Part shown: one piece after another, positions 9,298 to 18,504 of the stretch
Numbering within the stretch: position 1 is the stretch's first letter
How the letters are laid out: every line of letters begins with the position of its first letter
Origin: Candidatus Treponema equifaecale
GTDB taxonomy: Bacteria; Spirochaetota; Spirochaetia; Treponematales; Treponemataceae
Length of the DNA stretch: 41,288 nt
Assembly (NCBI GenBank): GCA_018064905.1
Contig: JAGHUJ010000029.1
Span: forward strand, 1-41,288
Direction of reading: 5' to 3'
Translations under genes and position numbers: made by a program
The notes under the pieces: generated by a model
The model's database searches: none
What the model saw: the letters and a program-made list of their open reading frames with translations, nothing else
What the model was told of the DNA's origin: nothing

Positions 9298-9840
9298 GAT
9301 TTTTTCTCCTGAAATTTTATAAAGTCCTGCTTTTACCGTGCCGTCTGGATTTGTTTCAAAAAGGCCACAGGTCTTTCCGTCATCGCATTTTGGAAGAGAA
9401 ATCGAACCCGGATTAAAATAGAAAAGACCTTCCTGTTCTTCCATTACTGTAACATGGGTGTGGCCGCTGACTACAATTGTATCATCCGGTAAAAGCTCTT
9501 TTAGCTCTGAACGGTCATAAAGATGGCCGTGATGAATGAAGATTCTTCTTTTATTATCCGTGAACAAGGTTGTGTAGGCGTTCAGACACGGAAAAGTCAG
9601 AAGCATCTGGTCAACTTCACTGTCACAGTTGCCGCGAACGCATACAATTTTCTGTTTGTATTTGTTGAGAATTTCTGCGGTTTTCTTAGTGTCCCAGCCC
9701 TCTGGAAGTGGATTCCGTGGGCCGTGGTTCAAAAAATCCCCGCAGAGAATGATCAGATTCACATCCTTTTCAAATGAATCAAGAGCAGTCTGCAAACTCA
9801 AAGCGCTTCCATGAATGTCAGAAAGAACGAGATATTTCAT
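9280..9840 (-). CDS. YfcE/MJ0936-type metallophosphodiesterase
   Basis: MKYLVLSDIHGSALSLQTAL, CGDFLNHGPRN, RGNCDSEVD, HHGHLYD, VSGHTHV, NPGSISLP. Confidence 0.92.
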   Translation of the reverse strand: MKYLVLSDIHGSALSLQTALDSFEKDVNLIILCGDFLNHGPRNPLPEGWDTKKTAEILNKYKQKIVCVRGNCDSEVDQMLLTFPCLNAYTTLFTDNKRRIFIHHGHLYDRSELKELLPDDTIVVSGHTHVTVMEEQEGLFYFNPGSISLPKCDDGKTCGLFETNPDGTVKAGLYKISGEKIRETTF

Positions 9841-9870
9841 TGGTTTTCTCCAGAATTAAAGGATAAAAAA

Positions 9871-9963
9871 GGTGGTTTCGACATAGGGAGCGTTAAACAA
9901 ACACCTGAGAGGTGTTTGTAGCGAGTCTCCTGGAGAGCTGTGCTCGTAAGGCTCAACCACCGC
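9871..9963. repeat. Expanded copy of the GGTGGTTTCGA...CTCAACCACCGC intergenic hairpin
   Basis: GGTGGTTTCGAC at 9871 and GGCTCAACCACCGC at 9950-9963 with nested ACAAACACCT-GAG-AGGTGTTTGT. Confidence 0.7.
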
Positions 9964-10020
9964 AAATTTTTCAAAAACTTACGCACAGGAGGTGCGAACA
10001 AAGCAAATAATTTTTTATCT

Positions 10021-11850
10021 TTACATTTTATCCAAGTATGGAACCAATACCAGTTCCATTGCTTCTTTAAGTACCTGCAATGTTGCTTTTGCCAATGCAA
10101 GGCGTGCAGATTTAAGTTCAGCTGATTCTGCGCTCATGATAGGACACTGCTGGTAGAATTTTGAGAAAAGCTTTGCTATGTCGTAGATGTAGCCTGTCAT
10201 TACAGATGCATCCTTGTTTTCTGCAGAACGTGCAATTGTCTCAGGATATTCGCCAAGACGCTTGATAAGATCCCATTCTTCTCCGGCCTTAAGAAGTTTT
10301 GCTGCTTCTGTGGCTGTAGCTGGCTTAACACCTTCAGATTCAGCCTTACGGAGAATTGAAGAAATGCGTGCACCCATGTACTGCAAGTATGGACCTGTGT
10401 TTCCGTTGAAGCTCAATGATTCTTCAGGATTAAAAATCATATCTTTAACTGGTGAAACCTGAAGCAAGTAGTAGTGAAGGGCAGCAAGTGCAACCTTTTC
10501 TGCAACAACATCTGCATCACCAACTTCTTCTTCACGGCCTTTTTCCTTGATTGCAGCCAAAGCATCTGCGTGGAGTGAATCAATCAAATCATCGGCATCA
10601 ACTACTGTGCCTTCGCGGCTCTTCATGCGTCCATTTGGAAGGTTTACGAGACCGTAGCTAAGGTGATAGAGTTTTTTAGCCCAGTCAAAGCCAAGTTTTT
10701 TGAGGATGTAGAACAAAACCTTAAAGTGGAAAATCTGTTCAGAAGCTACAACGTAAACCAGTTCGTTGAAAGCCCAGTCATCGTGACGGCTGATTGCTGT
10801 ACCAATGTCCTGAGTGATGTAAACTGAAGTCCCGTCTTTGCGGAGAAGAACTTTTTCGTGGTCTTCACCGTCCTTGCCCTTTCCAACAGCTTCTGTAACG
10901 TCTACGCGAGTTGAACCGTCCTCAGCCTTAAAGAAAACTCCTTTTTCAACGCCTTTGAGGATTTCGTCCTTTCCCTTAAGGTAGGTTTCTGATTCAAAAT
11001 AGAATTTGTCGAATGAAACGCCGGTTCTGTCGTATGTTTCTTTTACGCCGTCAAAAGTCCAGTCATTCATCATCTGCCAAAGCTTGCGGATTTCTGGATC
11101 TCCTGCTTCCCACTTGATAAGCATTTCTTCGGCCATTGTCTGAGCCTCTGGATGAGGTGGAATTGTTCCGTCCTTTGAACCTTTAAGGTACTGGTCAAAT
11201 TCAACATAGCATTTTCCAACAAAGTGGTCGCCCTTCATTCCCATTGATTCTGGTGTGTCACCATTTGCTTCGTGGAAGAGCTTGTATGCCAGCATTGATT
11301 TACAGATGTGGATTCCGCGGTTGTTGATGAGGTCAACTTTGAAAACTTCTGCACCTGCTTTTTTGAGGATTCTTGAAACTGATTCACCCAAAGCATCGTT
11401 TCTCATGTGTCCAAGGTGAAGGGGTTTGTTTGTGTTTGGTGAAGAGAACTCAATCATGATTTTGTGGCCTTCAAGATGAGGCTTGCCATCGTTGTTGAGG
11501 GTACCGAATTTTTCGCCCTGTGATTCGATTTTTGAAAGAATGGCAGAAGCGGCACCTGTTTTGTCCATCTTAAGGTTTACATAAGGTCCGACTGCAAGAA
11601 CTGTTCCGATTGAAGAAGCCTTTTCACCGATTTTTGCAACTACTTCAGTGGCAATTGCAGGTGGTGCAAGTCTGAGTGATTTTGCAAAAGCAAACATTGG
11701 TGAACCGATATCGCCCATTTCTGGATTTGGTGAATCCTGAACTACGATTTTTTCAGCTTCTGCAGCAGGGGCTTCAATTCCCTTTTCCTTGATGATTTCG
11801 TTTACTGCATCTGCAAGAATTTTTCTGAATTCTGTCTTTACGTCAGCCAT
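10021..11850 (-). CDS. argS: Arginyl-tRNA synthetase
   Basis: SSPNTNKPLHLGHMRNDALGES, LINNRGIHICKSM, GRMKSREGTVVDADDLID. Confidence 0.97.
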   Translation of the reverse strand: MADVKTEFRKILADAVNEIIKEKGIEAPAAEAEKIVVQDSPNPEMGDIGSPMFAFAKSLRLAPPAIATEVVAKIGEKASSIGTVLAVGPYVNLKMDKTGAASAILSKIESQGEKFGTLNNDGKPHLEGHKIMIEFSSPNTNKPLHLGHMRNDALGESVSRILKKAGAEVFKVDLINNRGIHICKSMLAYKLFHEANGDTPESMGMKGDHFVGKCYVEFDQYLKGSKDGTIPPHPEAQTMAEEMLIKWEAGDPEIRKLWQMMNDWTFDGVKETYDRTGVSFDKFYFESETYLKGKDEILKGVEKGVFFKAEDGSTRVDVTEAVGKGKDGEDHEKVLLRKDGTSVYITQDIGTAISRHDDWAFNELVYVVASEQIFHFKVLFYILKKLGFDWAKKLYHLSYGLVNLPNGRMKSREGTVVDADDLIDSLHADALAAIKEKGREEEVGDADVVAEKVALAALHYYLLQVSPVKDMIFNPEESLSFNGNTGPYLQYMGARISSILRKAESEGVKPATATEAAKLLKAGEEWDLIKRLGEYPETIARSAENKDASVMTGYIYDIAKLFSKFYQQCPIMSAESAELKSARLALAKATLQVLKEAMELVLVPYLDKM

Positions 11851-11968
11851 TTTATGTACCTCAAAAAAAATTACTTCACTTATTAAAAATTATATTGTAT
11901 TATAGATGAATATGATGAAATTTACTAGAGAGTGATTTTTTTCATCATGATTTATCAGGAGTAACAAA

Positions 11969-13123
11969 TTGGATACAAAGGTTATCGACCAGTACATCGA
12001 TGATTTGATGACTAAATCAACTGCAGAAATTCCTGTTTGGAATATTGAAAAAGCCCGTGCCGGAACAAAATCTGGCTGGGATTATATTGACGGCTGTATG
12101 ATTATGGCTCTTCTTGAAATGTATGAGACAAGCCATGACGAAAAATTCCTTAAATTTGCTGACTATTACGAGGATTTCCGCATTCATGATGATGGTTCAA
12201 TCGACGGTTATGACAGAGACGAGCTGAACATTGACAACATCAACGGTGGAAAGAATCTGTTCCCACTTTATGCTCTTACAAAGAAAGAAAAATACAAGAA
12301 AGCTTTGGAAAATATCTATGAGCAGATCAAGATTCAGCCAAGAACAGCTGAAGGAAACTTCTGGCATAAAAAGATCTATCCAAATCAGGTTTGGCTCGAT
12401 GGTCTTTACATGGGACAGCCATTCTACATGGAATATGATGCTACATTCAACGGCGGAAAGAACAAGGATGATATCTACAACCAGTTCTTCAATGTTGAAA
12501 AATTGATCAAGGATCCTTCAAACGGATTGTATTTCCACTGTTATGACAGTTCAAAATCTGCATTCTGGTGCAACAAGGAAACTGGTCTTTGTCTGAACTA
12601 CTGGCTCCGTGCTTTGGGCTGGTTCAGCATGGCTATGCTTGATACTTTGAATAAGGCTCCGGACCGTGGAAGCGACAACTGGAATCACCTAAAGCAGATG
12701 TTCATCGACTTGCAGGATACAATGCTTAAATTCCAGGATCCATGCGGAATGTGGTGGCAGCTTCCAGACAAGGCTGGACAGGTAGACAAGAACGGAAAGC
12801 CTAACTATCTTGAAACTTCTGGTTCTTCAATCTTTGCTTATTCTTTGATGAAGGGTTACAGAACTGGAATCCTTTCTGACAAGAAATATCAGGAAGCTGG
12901 TGTAAAGGCCTTCAACGGTATCTGTGACAAATATCTTAACACAGATTCTGGTAAGCTCAGTCTTGGCGGCATCTGTCTCGTAGCTGGTCTTGGCCCAGAA
13001 ACAAACAAACGCCGTGACGGTACTTTTGAATACTACATGAGCGAACCAATCGTTCAGGATGATGCTAAGGGTGTTGGCCCATTCATCTTGGCTTACAACG
13101 AAATTAAGCAGCTTAATAAATAA
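11969..13123 (+). CDS. Glycoside hydrolase family 88/105 (unsaturated rhamnogalacturonyl hydrolase-like)
   Basis: TTG start with CAGGAG upstream; WDYIDGCMIMALLEMY, WLDGLYMGQPFYMEYD, FWCNKETGLCLNYWLRALGWFSMAMLD, SGSSIFAYSLMKGYRTG; no signal peptide. Confidence 0.9.
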   Translation: MDTKVIDQYIDDLMTKSTAEIPVWNIEKARAGTKSGWDYIDGCMIMALLEMYETSHDEKFLKFADYYEDFRIHDDGSIDGYDRDELNIDNINGGKNLFPLYALTKKEKYKKALENIYEQIKIQPRTAEGNFWHKKIYPNQVWLDGLYMGQPFYMEYDATFNGGKNKDDIYNQFFNVEKLIKDPSNGLYFHCYDSSKSAFWCNKETGLCLNYWLRALGWFSMAMLDTLNKAPDRGSDNWNHLKQMFIDLQDTMLKFQDPCGMWWQLPDKAGQVDKNGKPNYLETSGSSIFAYSLMKGYRTGILSDKKYQEAGVKAFNGICDKYLNTDSGKLSLGGICLVAGLGPETNKRRDGTFEYYMSEPIVQDDAKGVGPFILAYNEIKQLNK

Positions 13124-14012
13124 CAAATGCAGCCTGAACCGTCATGCTTTTGCTTCGTGCATCGGCATCAAGTTCAGGTGGTAAAAAAGCAGCCTGTCTT
13201 CGGAAACTTCCGAAGACATTTTTTTTGCTATTTGAATCAAAACAGGTACAGCAGGTGCAGTCTGTTGCGACAACGATGTTCTCTTCTGGAATTCCTGCGT
13301 TTTTTAATACTATGAGATTTGCTTCTGTAAGGGAAAGTGCATAAGGAAATCTTTCATCCTTAATTACTGAAGGTTTTGAAATGCACTGAGGACCAAAATT
13401 TTCAGTAAAATAAACTTTTCTTTCTTCATCCACATTGTAGCAGCAGTTTCCGATGTGAGGCCCAATGGCAGCGCAGATTTTTTCCGGCTTTGAACCGTAA
13501 AGTTCAGTCATTTTTTTAACGCCTTCACCAACGATTCCAGTTCCTTTCCAGCCTGAATGGAATGCACCCACAGCACCTGATTCTGTGTCATACAAGAAGA
13601 GCGGAACGCAATCTGCAACTGTAACAGCTGGAACCAAAAATCTGTTTCGCGTAATGATGCCGTCTGCCTTTTGATTCAGTGTGTCTTCGGCTGATTTTGC
13701 TTCAAGTACGATTTTTGAATGAATCAGTTCAACACTCGTGAATTTTTTCTTGCAGTCACAGAGGTGGCCTTCTCCAACGCAGCTTCCGGAACAAGTGAAT
13801 TTGTCCAGCTCCTTTAGGATTTGTTTGATCTGATCTTCTCTGTTTTGATTTGTCTCATTCCATCTGAAGCGCATTGTACCTGCCGTAAGCAAGGTCATTC
13901 CCCATTTTGGAGAATTTTCCAGAGGTTTTGAATCTAAATAGAATGGCAGGGTGATGTAATGAGATTCTTCCTTGCCTTTAAGATGATCTTTTACAGAAAT
14001 TTTATTCAACAT
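13113..14012 (-). CDS. pgeF: Multicopper-oxidase/laccase-domain protein (YfiH/PgeF family)
   Basis: ADCVPLFLYDTESGAVGAFHSGWKGT, AAIGPHIGNCCYNV, DCTCCTCFDSNSKKNVFGSFRRQ; overlaps the convergent GH105 stop by 11 bp. Confidence 0.88.
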   Translation of the reverse strand: MLNKISVKDHLKGKEESHYITLPFYLDSKPLENSPKWGMTLLTAGTMRFRWNETNQNREDQIKQILKELDKFTCSGSCVGEGHLCDCKKKFTSVELIHSKIVLEAKSAEDTLNQKADGIITRNRFLVPAVTVADCVPLFLYDTESGAVGAFHSGWKGTGIVGEGVKKMTELYGSKPEKICAAIGPHIGNCCYNVDEERKVYFTENFGPQCISKPSVIKDERFPYALSLTEANLIVLKNAGIPEENIVVATDCTCCTCFDSNSKKNVFGSFRRQAAFLPPELDADARSKSMTVQAAFVIY

Positions 14013-14024
14013 AGTCGTTTTTTT

Positions 14025-15731
14025 TTAGAATCGTGTCTTTTTGTTGTCCAAATCTTCAAGCTGGGCAATTAAGGCCTGTGCATTTTCCATGGTCATTTTT
14101 GCTTCACGCAGGTTTTTCTGGAATTTTTCATTGTCCTTTGCCATTATTCTGGTGAGGTTTTCAACTCCGTCATATCGCATGTCCCGTGCAAGTCCAAGAA
14201 CCGTTCCAATAATGTTTATCATTATTCTGCTGGACTCCGTAAACTGATGGAGAATAGAGCCAAAGTCTGATTCAACCCGGCGCATCATCTGTTCAACCTT
14301 TGTCTGTGCTGAAAGTGTCTTTAAATGCTCTTCCTGAAGCTTTGTGAACAACATTCCGAATTCGCCGTTTGGTGCGCACTGATGAACAAGAGTCTCAAAA
14401 TCGATGGAAACCTGAATCATTCCGTTGAAGGCATCAGAATAGGCTGTGTGGGTTTCCCGCTTTTTGAATGAACCTTCTGAAAGCAAAGTTTTTAAGTAAA
14501 TTTCGTATTCCTGAAATTTTTTCTTAAGGAACCAGTAAAGGAATCCGGCTGTAAGATCGTAGCGGAAGTGAACCCCACCCCAAAGCTGAAGCCATGGCTT
14601 TTCTGGAAGCGCAGGAAATTCATTCAGGTCAAAATTGCTTTTGAGATTCACCTTAAGGAATTCCTTCTGGCAGTCCTTTGCCCATGAAGACCATTTCTGT
14701 TCAAAAATTTTTTTCCATGCATTCTTATATTGAATGAACCAGTCTTCTCCGCCACCAAAAGGTATTTTCTGCCAGTGAACGTCATTGTTCACAAGTTTTC
14801 CAATGGAAATAAGCGGAACACTAGTCATAAACATGTGCAGCAGGGAAATGCAGGAATTGGCCTTGTCCAGAAACTGTGAGGCATCGCTTTCCTTTGCCTG
14901 ATCCGGCGTAAGTTTGTTTCGTTTTACGGAAAAAAGATAAAGTGCCTGAAGAAGAGTGTCTGAAATTACGAATTGTGTTGAAAGAACCTTTGCAAAAGTG
15001 TTGATTTCGCTTCCCAAAGAACTGAAGGAACAGTTGTAGTCTCCTTCATTGACTGTGGAAAATTGATTCATGAATTTAGCAAAAGGAAGCTTTATGAACT
15101 GATTCAGCCATTCTGCAGCTTTAACAGCTTCATACATTCGCGTCTTGTCCTGAGCCGGAATGTTGTCAAAAATTTCGTCCATTTTGCGAAGAAGTTCCAT
15201 TCTGAGTTCAGGTTTTGCTGTTTGTGTTACCTGTGTTGTGTATGGATCAACATCAGCATTCAAATTTCCAGAAACCTCTGGCATAACCAGAGAACTTAAC
15301 AGAACGTAGAATGCCCCCTGGTCTTCTTCCGTGGCAGAAACAAAAGGTCTTAGATATGCTGCTGAAGCCTGAAGTTCTTCAAGCTTTGTGTAAAATGGGG
15401 CGAGGAGAAGTCCTTTTTTTGAATCAATGAGTCCTGGAAAAGTTCGTTCAATATTTTTGCCGATGTTTGCAAGTTTGTATTCATTGTACAGTGATTCAGC
15501 GGGAGTATTTGTAAAAAAGGATTTGAACCAGAGAACGAATCGAAGTAAAAGGGATTCCTTTTGAATTTGTTCTGAAAATGGTGCAGGACTGTCATCCAGA
15601 TTTTCGTTTATGGGAGAAATTGCCTGGTCCTCATGGGACTGGGCTGAGCTGGTAAGTTGTTCCAAGATGCTTTGTCGCTCATCATTGGTAAGTCCTGATG
15701 CCAATCGTTCGAAAGAATCTACATTTGCCAT
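14025..15731 (-). CDS. Conserved hypothetical protein (likely spirochaete-specific)
   Basis: Single 568-aa ORF, coding-like composition, same strand as neighbours; no recognised motif. Confidence 0.75.
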   Translation of the reverse strand: MANVDSFERLASGLTNDERQSILEQLTSSAQSHEDQAISPINENLDDSPAPFSEQIQKESLLLRFVLWFKSFFTNTPAESLYNEYKLANIGKNIERTFPGLIDSKKGLLLAPFYTKLEELQASAAYLRPFVSATEEDQGAFYVLLSSLVMPEVSGNLNADVDPYTTQVTQTAKPELRMELLRKMDEIFDNIPAQDKTRMYEAVKAAEWLNQFIKLPFAKFMNQFSTVNEGDYNCSFSSLGSEINTFAKVLSTQFVISDTLLQALYLFSVKRNKLTPDQAKESDASQFLDKANSCISLLHMFMTSVPLISIGKLVNNDVHWQKIPFGGGEDWFIQYKNAWKKIFEQKWSSWAKDCQKEFLKVNLKSNFDLNEFPALPEKPWLQLWGGVHFRYDLTAGFLYWFLKKKFQEYEIYLKTLLSEGSFKKRETHTAYSDAFNGMIQVSIDFETLVHQCAPNGEFGMLFTKLQEEHLKTLSAQTKVEQMMRRVESDFGSILHQFTESSRIMINIIGTVLGLARDMRYDGVENLTRIMAKDNEKFQKNLREAKMTMENAQALIAQLEDLDNKKTRF

Positions 15732-15796
15732 GGAAATATTTTACATTAGATGGAAGAATTTATAAAGGGAAAAAACTCATATGCAAAAGCTGAAAA

Positions 15797-15893
15797 AAAT
15801 AGCCGCCATGGATGGCGGCACATAGCAAAGCGAGAATTTGCACTTTCGCAAGCGAAAGTGGCCGAGAATTGCAAGCAATTCTCGCGGCTATTT
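15797..15893 (-). terminator. Multi-hairpin terminator-like structure at the 3' end of leuB
   Basis: Outer AAATAGCCG/CGGCTATTT (9 bp) enclosing three palindromes; on the minus strand it ends in a seven-T run. Confidence 0.7.
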
Positions 15894-16982
15894 GTTCAAA
15901 TATTCTACAACAAGCTGACCCATTTTCTTTGTTCCAACGAGTTTGCCTGCAGCCTTAACTTCAGCAAGTTTAGCACCGGCGATATCACCAGTTCTCCAGC
16001 CGTCATCAAGAACTTTTTCTACAGCAGTTTCAATTGCCTTTGCTTCTGTTTCAAGCTTGAATGAGTAGCGGAGGAGCATTGCAGCAGAAAGGATTGTTGC
16101 CAATGGGTTAGCAAGGTCTTTTCCAGCAATGTCTGGAGCAGAACCGTGGATTGGTTCATAAAGGCCTGGACCAGTTCCGTCACCGATAGAAGCAGATGCC
16201 AGCATACCGATTGAACCTGTAATCTGTGAAGCTTCATCAGAAAGGATGTCACCGAACATGTTAGATGTAGCGATAACGTCGAACTGACGAGGATTACGAA
16301 CCATCTGCATAGAAGCGTTGTCGATGTAGAGGTAAGAAAGCTGAACTTCTGGATAGTCCTTCTTTACATCTTCTGCAACACGGCGCCAAAGCTGTGAAGA
16401 GTTGAGGATGTTTGCCTTGTCTACAACGCAGAGTCTCTTCTGGCGACCCATAGCATATTCAAAGCCCATGCGAACGATTCTTTCGATTTCTGGGCGAGTA
16501 TATTTTTCTGTATCCCAAGCTGTGTTCTGATCTTCTGAAGTACCTCTTTCACCGAAGTAGATACCACCAGTCAATTCACGAACGATAAGTATATCAAGAC
16601 CGTCGCCAACGATTTCGTCTTTAAGTGGACAAGCATCTTTGAGCTGTTTGAACATAAGAGCTGGACGAAGGTTAGCAAAAACTTTCATTCCACCGCGCAT
16701 ACCGAGCAAAGCTTTTTCTGGGCGGATTTCTGAAGGGAGGTTATCCCATTTTGGACCACCAACAGCACCAAGAAGAGCAGCATCTGATTTGAGACAGATG
16801 TCAAGCTGATCCTGTGGAAGTGGATGACCGAACTTGTCGATGGCACATCCACCAGCAAGAACGTTTGTATAGTTCCACTTGTGACCGAATTTTTTTGCTA
16901 CAGCGTCGAGAACATTAACAGCTTCTGCAACTACATCAGGACCGATTCCATCACCAGGAATCAAGGCGATTGTCTTTTCCAT
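15888..16982 (-). CDS. leuB: 3-isopropylmalate dehydrogenase
   Basis: MEKTIALIPGDGIGPDVVAEA, VRELTGGIYFG, SNMFGDILSDEAS, EPIHGSAPDIAGKDLANP; ATG at 16982 with GGAG upstream preferred to 17078. Confidence 0.95.
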   Translation of the reverse strand: MEKTIALIPGDGIGPDVVAEAVNVLDAVAKKFGHKWNYTNVLAGGCAIDKFGHPLPQDQLDICLKSDAALLGAVGGPKWDNLPSEIRPEKALLGMRGGMKVFANLRPALMFKQLKDACPLKDEIVGDGLDILIVRELTGGIYFGERGTSEDQNTAWDTEKYTRPEIERIVRMGFEYAMGRQKRLCVVDKANILNSSQLWRRVAEDVKKDYPEVQLSYLYIDNASMQMVRNPRQFDVIATSNMFGDILSDEASQITGSIGMLASASIGDGTGPGLYEPIHGSAPDIAGKDLANPLATILSAAMLLRYSFKLETEAKAIETAVEKVLDDGWRTGDIAGAKLAEVKAAGKLVGTKKMGQLVVEYLNK

Positions 16983-17209
16983 TTTATATCTCCAGTTTTT
17001 ATCCACAGATGACACGGGTTTACACAGATTCTGTGGAAAATTTCTTTTAAGTTTATCAAATTTTATGGTCTTGTACAAATGATGAAGTAGATTGCCACGC
17101 GGATTCCTGAATTGCTATGCAATTACCGTTTGCTACGCAGAGTCAGATTTGTCGGTACTCTATAAATGTTGTGAGATGCGTTTTTAATTCCTAATTATAG
17201 AAACTGTGG

Positions 17210-17221
17210 TAAAATATTGTT
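17210..17221 (+). promoter_or_regulatory. Extended -10 (TGG-TAAAAT) immediately upstream of cdd
   Basis: TGGTAAAATATTGTT-ATG, no Shine-Dalgarno sequence. Confidence 0.45.
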
Positions 17222-17614
17222 ATGACAGATAAAGAACTTGTTGAATCGGCACTGGATGCCAGAAAAAATTCCTATTCTCCTTACTCAAATTACAGGGTTG
17301 GAGCAGCACTTCTTTGCGAGGACGGTACTGTTTACACAGGCTGCAACGTGGAAAACGCTTCTTACCCTTGTGGAATTTGTGGCGAAAGAACTGCAGTTGC
17401 AAAGGCTGTTTCGGAAGGACATCGTAAATTCTCAGCCATTGCCATTGCTGGTTCCAGCGAAGAAATCTGTACTCCCTGCGGAATGTGCCGTCAGGTTCTG
17501 TATGAATTTGCTCCGCAGCTTAAAGTCCTTTGTTCTGACAGCAAGGGCAATTTTGAGGAAAAGAAATTGTCTGACCTTTTGGTTGCAGGATTTGGCCCTG
17601 AATCAATGGAGTAA
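17222..17614 (+). CDS. cdd: Cytidine deaminase
   Basis: YSPYSNYRVGAALL, GCNVENASYPCGICGERTAV, CTPCGMCRQVLYEF. Confidence 0.95.
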   Translation: MTDKELVESALDARKNSYSPYSNYRVGAALLCEDGTVYTGCNVENASYPCGICGERTAVAKAVSEGHRKFSAIAIAGSSEEICTPCGMCRQVLYEFAPQLKVLCSDSKGNFEEKKLSDLLVAGFGPESME

Positions 17615-17618
17615 ATTT

Positions 17619-18062
17619 CTATTCTTCAAACCAGTTTTCAAGCTTTAGCGGAAAATGCTCTGCAATTGTTTCAAAATGCTTTGTGTTTCTTGTAACCAGT
17701 GTCATTTCTTCGGCAATGGCGATGGCGGCAATGAGACTGTCATCATAAGGTGAAGGTTTTCCAATTTTTGCCAACTGACTTTGAATGTCGGAATGAATTT
17801 CAGCTGCTTTTTCTGACAAAATTTTTACCTTGAAATTTTCCCTTACGTCATTCTGAATGAAATCCATAAGCGCATTTTTTTTATGACCGTCCGCCAGAAT
17901 TTTTACTCCGTACAGCAATTCATCTAAGGTTATTACGGAAATTGCCATGTCTGAGGAATGAGAAACCATCTTTTTTAATAAATTAAAGTCTGCATTATAT
18001 CTGAAAAGCTCTGAAACAATGTTTGAATCCAAAAGGTAGTGTTCGTCTTCGTCTCTAATCAT
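17619..18062 (-). CDS. PIN-domain toxin (VapC-like)
   Basis: YLLDSNIVSELFR, YDDSLIAAIAIAEEMTLVTRNTKHF; ATG at 18062 with GGAGGG upstream, overlapping the antitoxin stop. Confidence 0.87.
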   Translation of the reverse strand: MIRDEDEHYLLDSNIVSELFRYNADFNLLKKMVSHSSDMAISVITLDELLYGVKILADGHKKNALMDFIQNDVRENFKVKILSEKAAEIHSDIQSQLAKIGKPSPYDDSLIAAIAIAEEMTLVTRNTKHFETIAEHFPLKLENWFEE

Positions 18063-18399
18063 TTGTTCCCTCCATGATTCCGTCAAATAAATGTGCGGCT
18101 TCTTCGTAGTGTGGACAAGAAAGATCTCTGTTGTTTATAGCTTCAATAAATTCATCAATTTCACCATCAGAATATAAATCCTTGTTCTCTTCCTTAAAAA
18201 GCTGGAGCCGTTCCAGAAAAGTCATTTTGCTCTTGCTGGCCTTAACCTGTTTTAAGAGGGACTGGTATTCTGCCATTGAAATGATTACTGCTACATCCTT
18301 GTTTCTTCTGCTGAGAACTACAGGACCTTCTTCTTCGGCCTTGTGGATGAATAATGGAAGCTTGTTTTTTGCTTCGAAAATTGGAATTGCATTGCTCAT
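18055..18399 (-). CDS. Phd/YefM-family antitoxin
   Basis: IPIFEAKNKLPLFIHKAEEEGPVVLSRRNKDVAVIISMAEYQSL; translationally coupled to the PIN gene. Confidence 0.87.
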   Translation of the reverse strand: MSNAIPIFEAKNKLPLFIHKAEEEGPVVLSRRNKDVAVIISMAEYQSLLKQVKASKSKMTFLERLQLFKEENKDLYSDGEIDEFIEAINNRDLSCPHYEEAAHLFDGIMEGTND

Positions 18400-18504
18400 G
18401 GATACCTCCAGATTTGTTTGACTATATAATATCGTTTAATGGCTATTGTGTCAAATTTTTATAGCTACCTTTACAAAGTTTGAATAAATTTGGTATGATT
18501 GATT

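Noticed and set aside
17619-18399. Phd/PIN pair as a novel defence system
   Set aside because: Standard toxin-antitoxin organisation with overlapping genes; nothing beyond the known family is visible.
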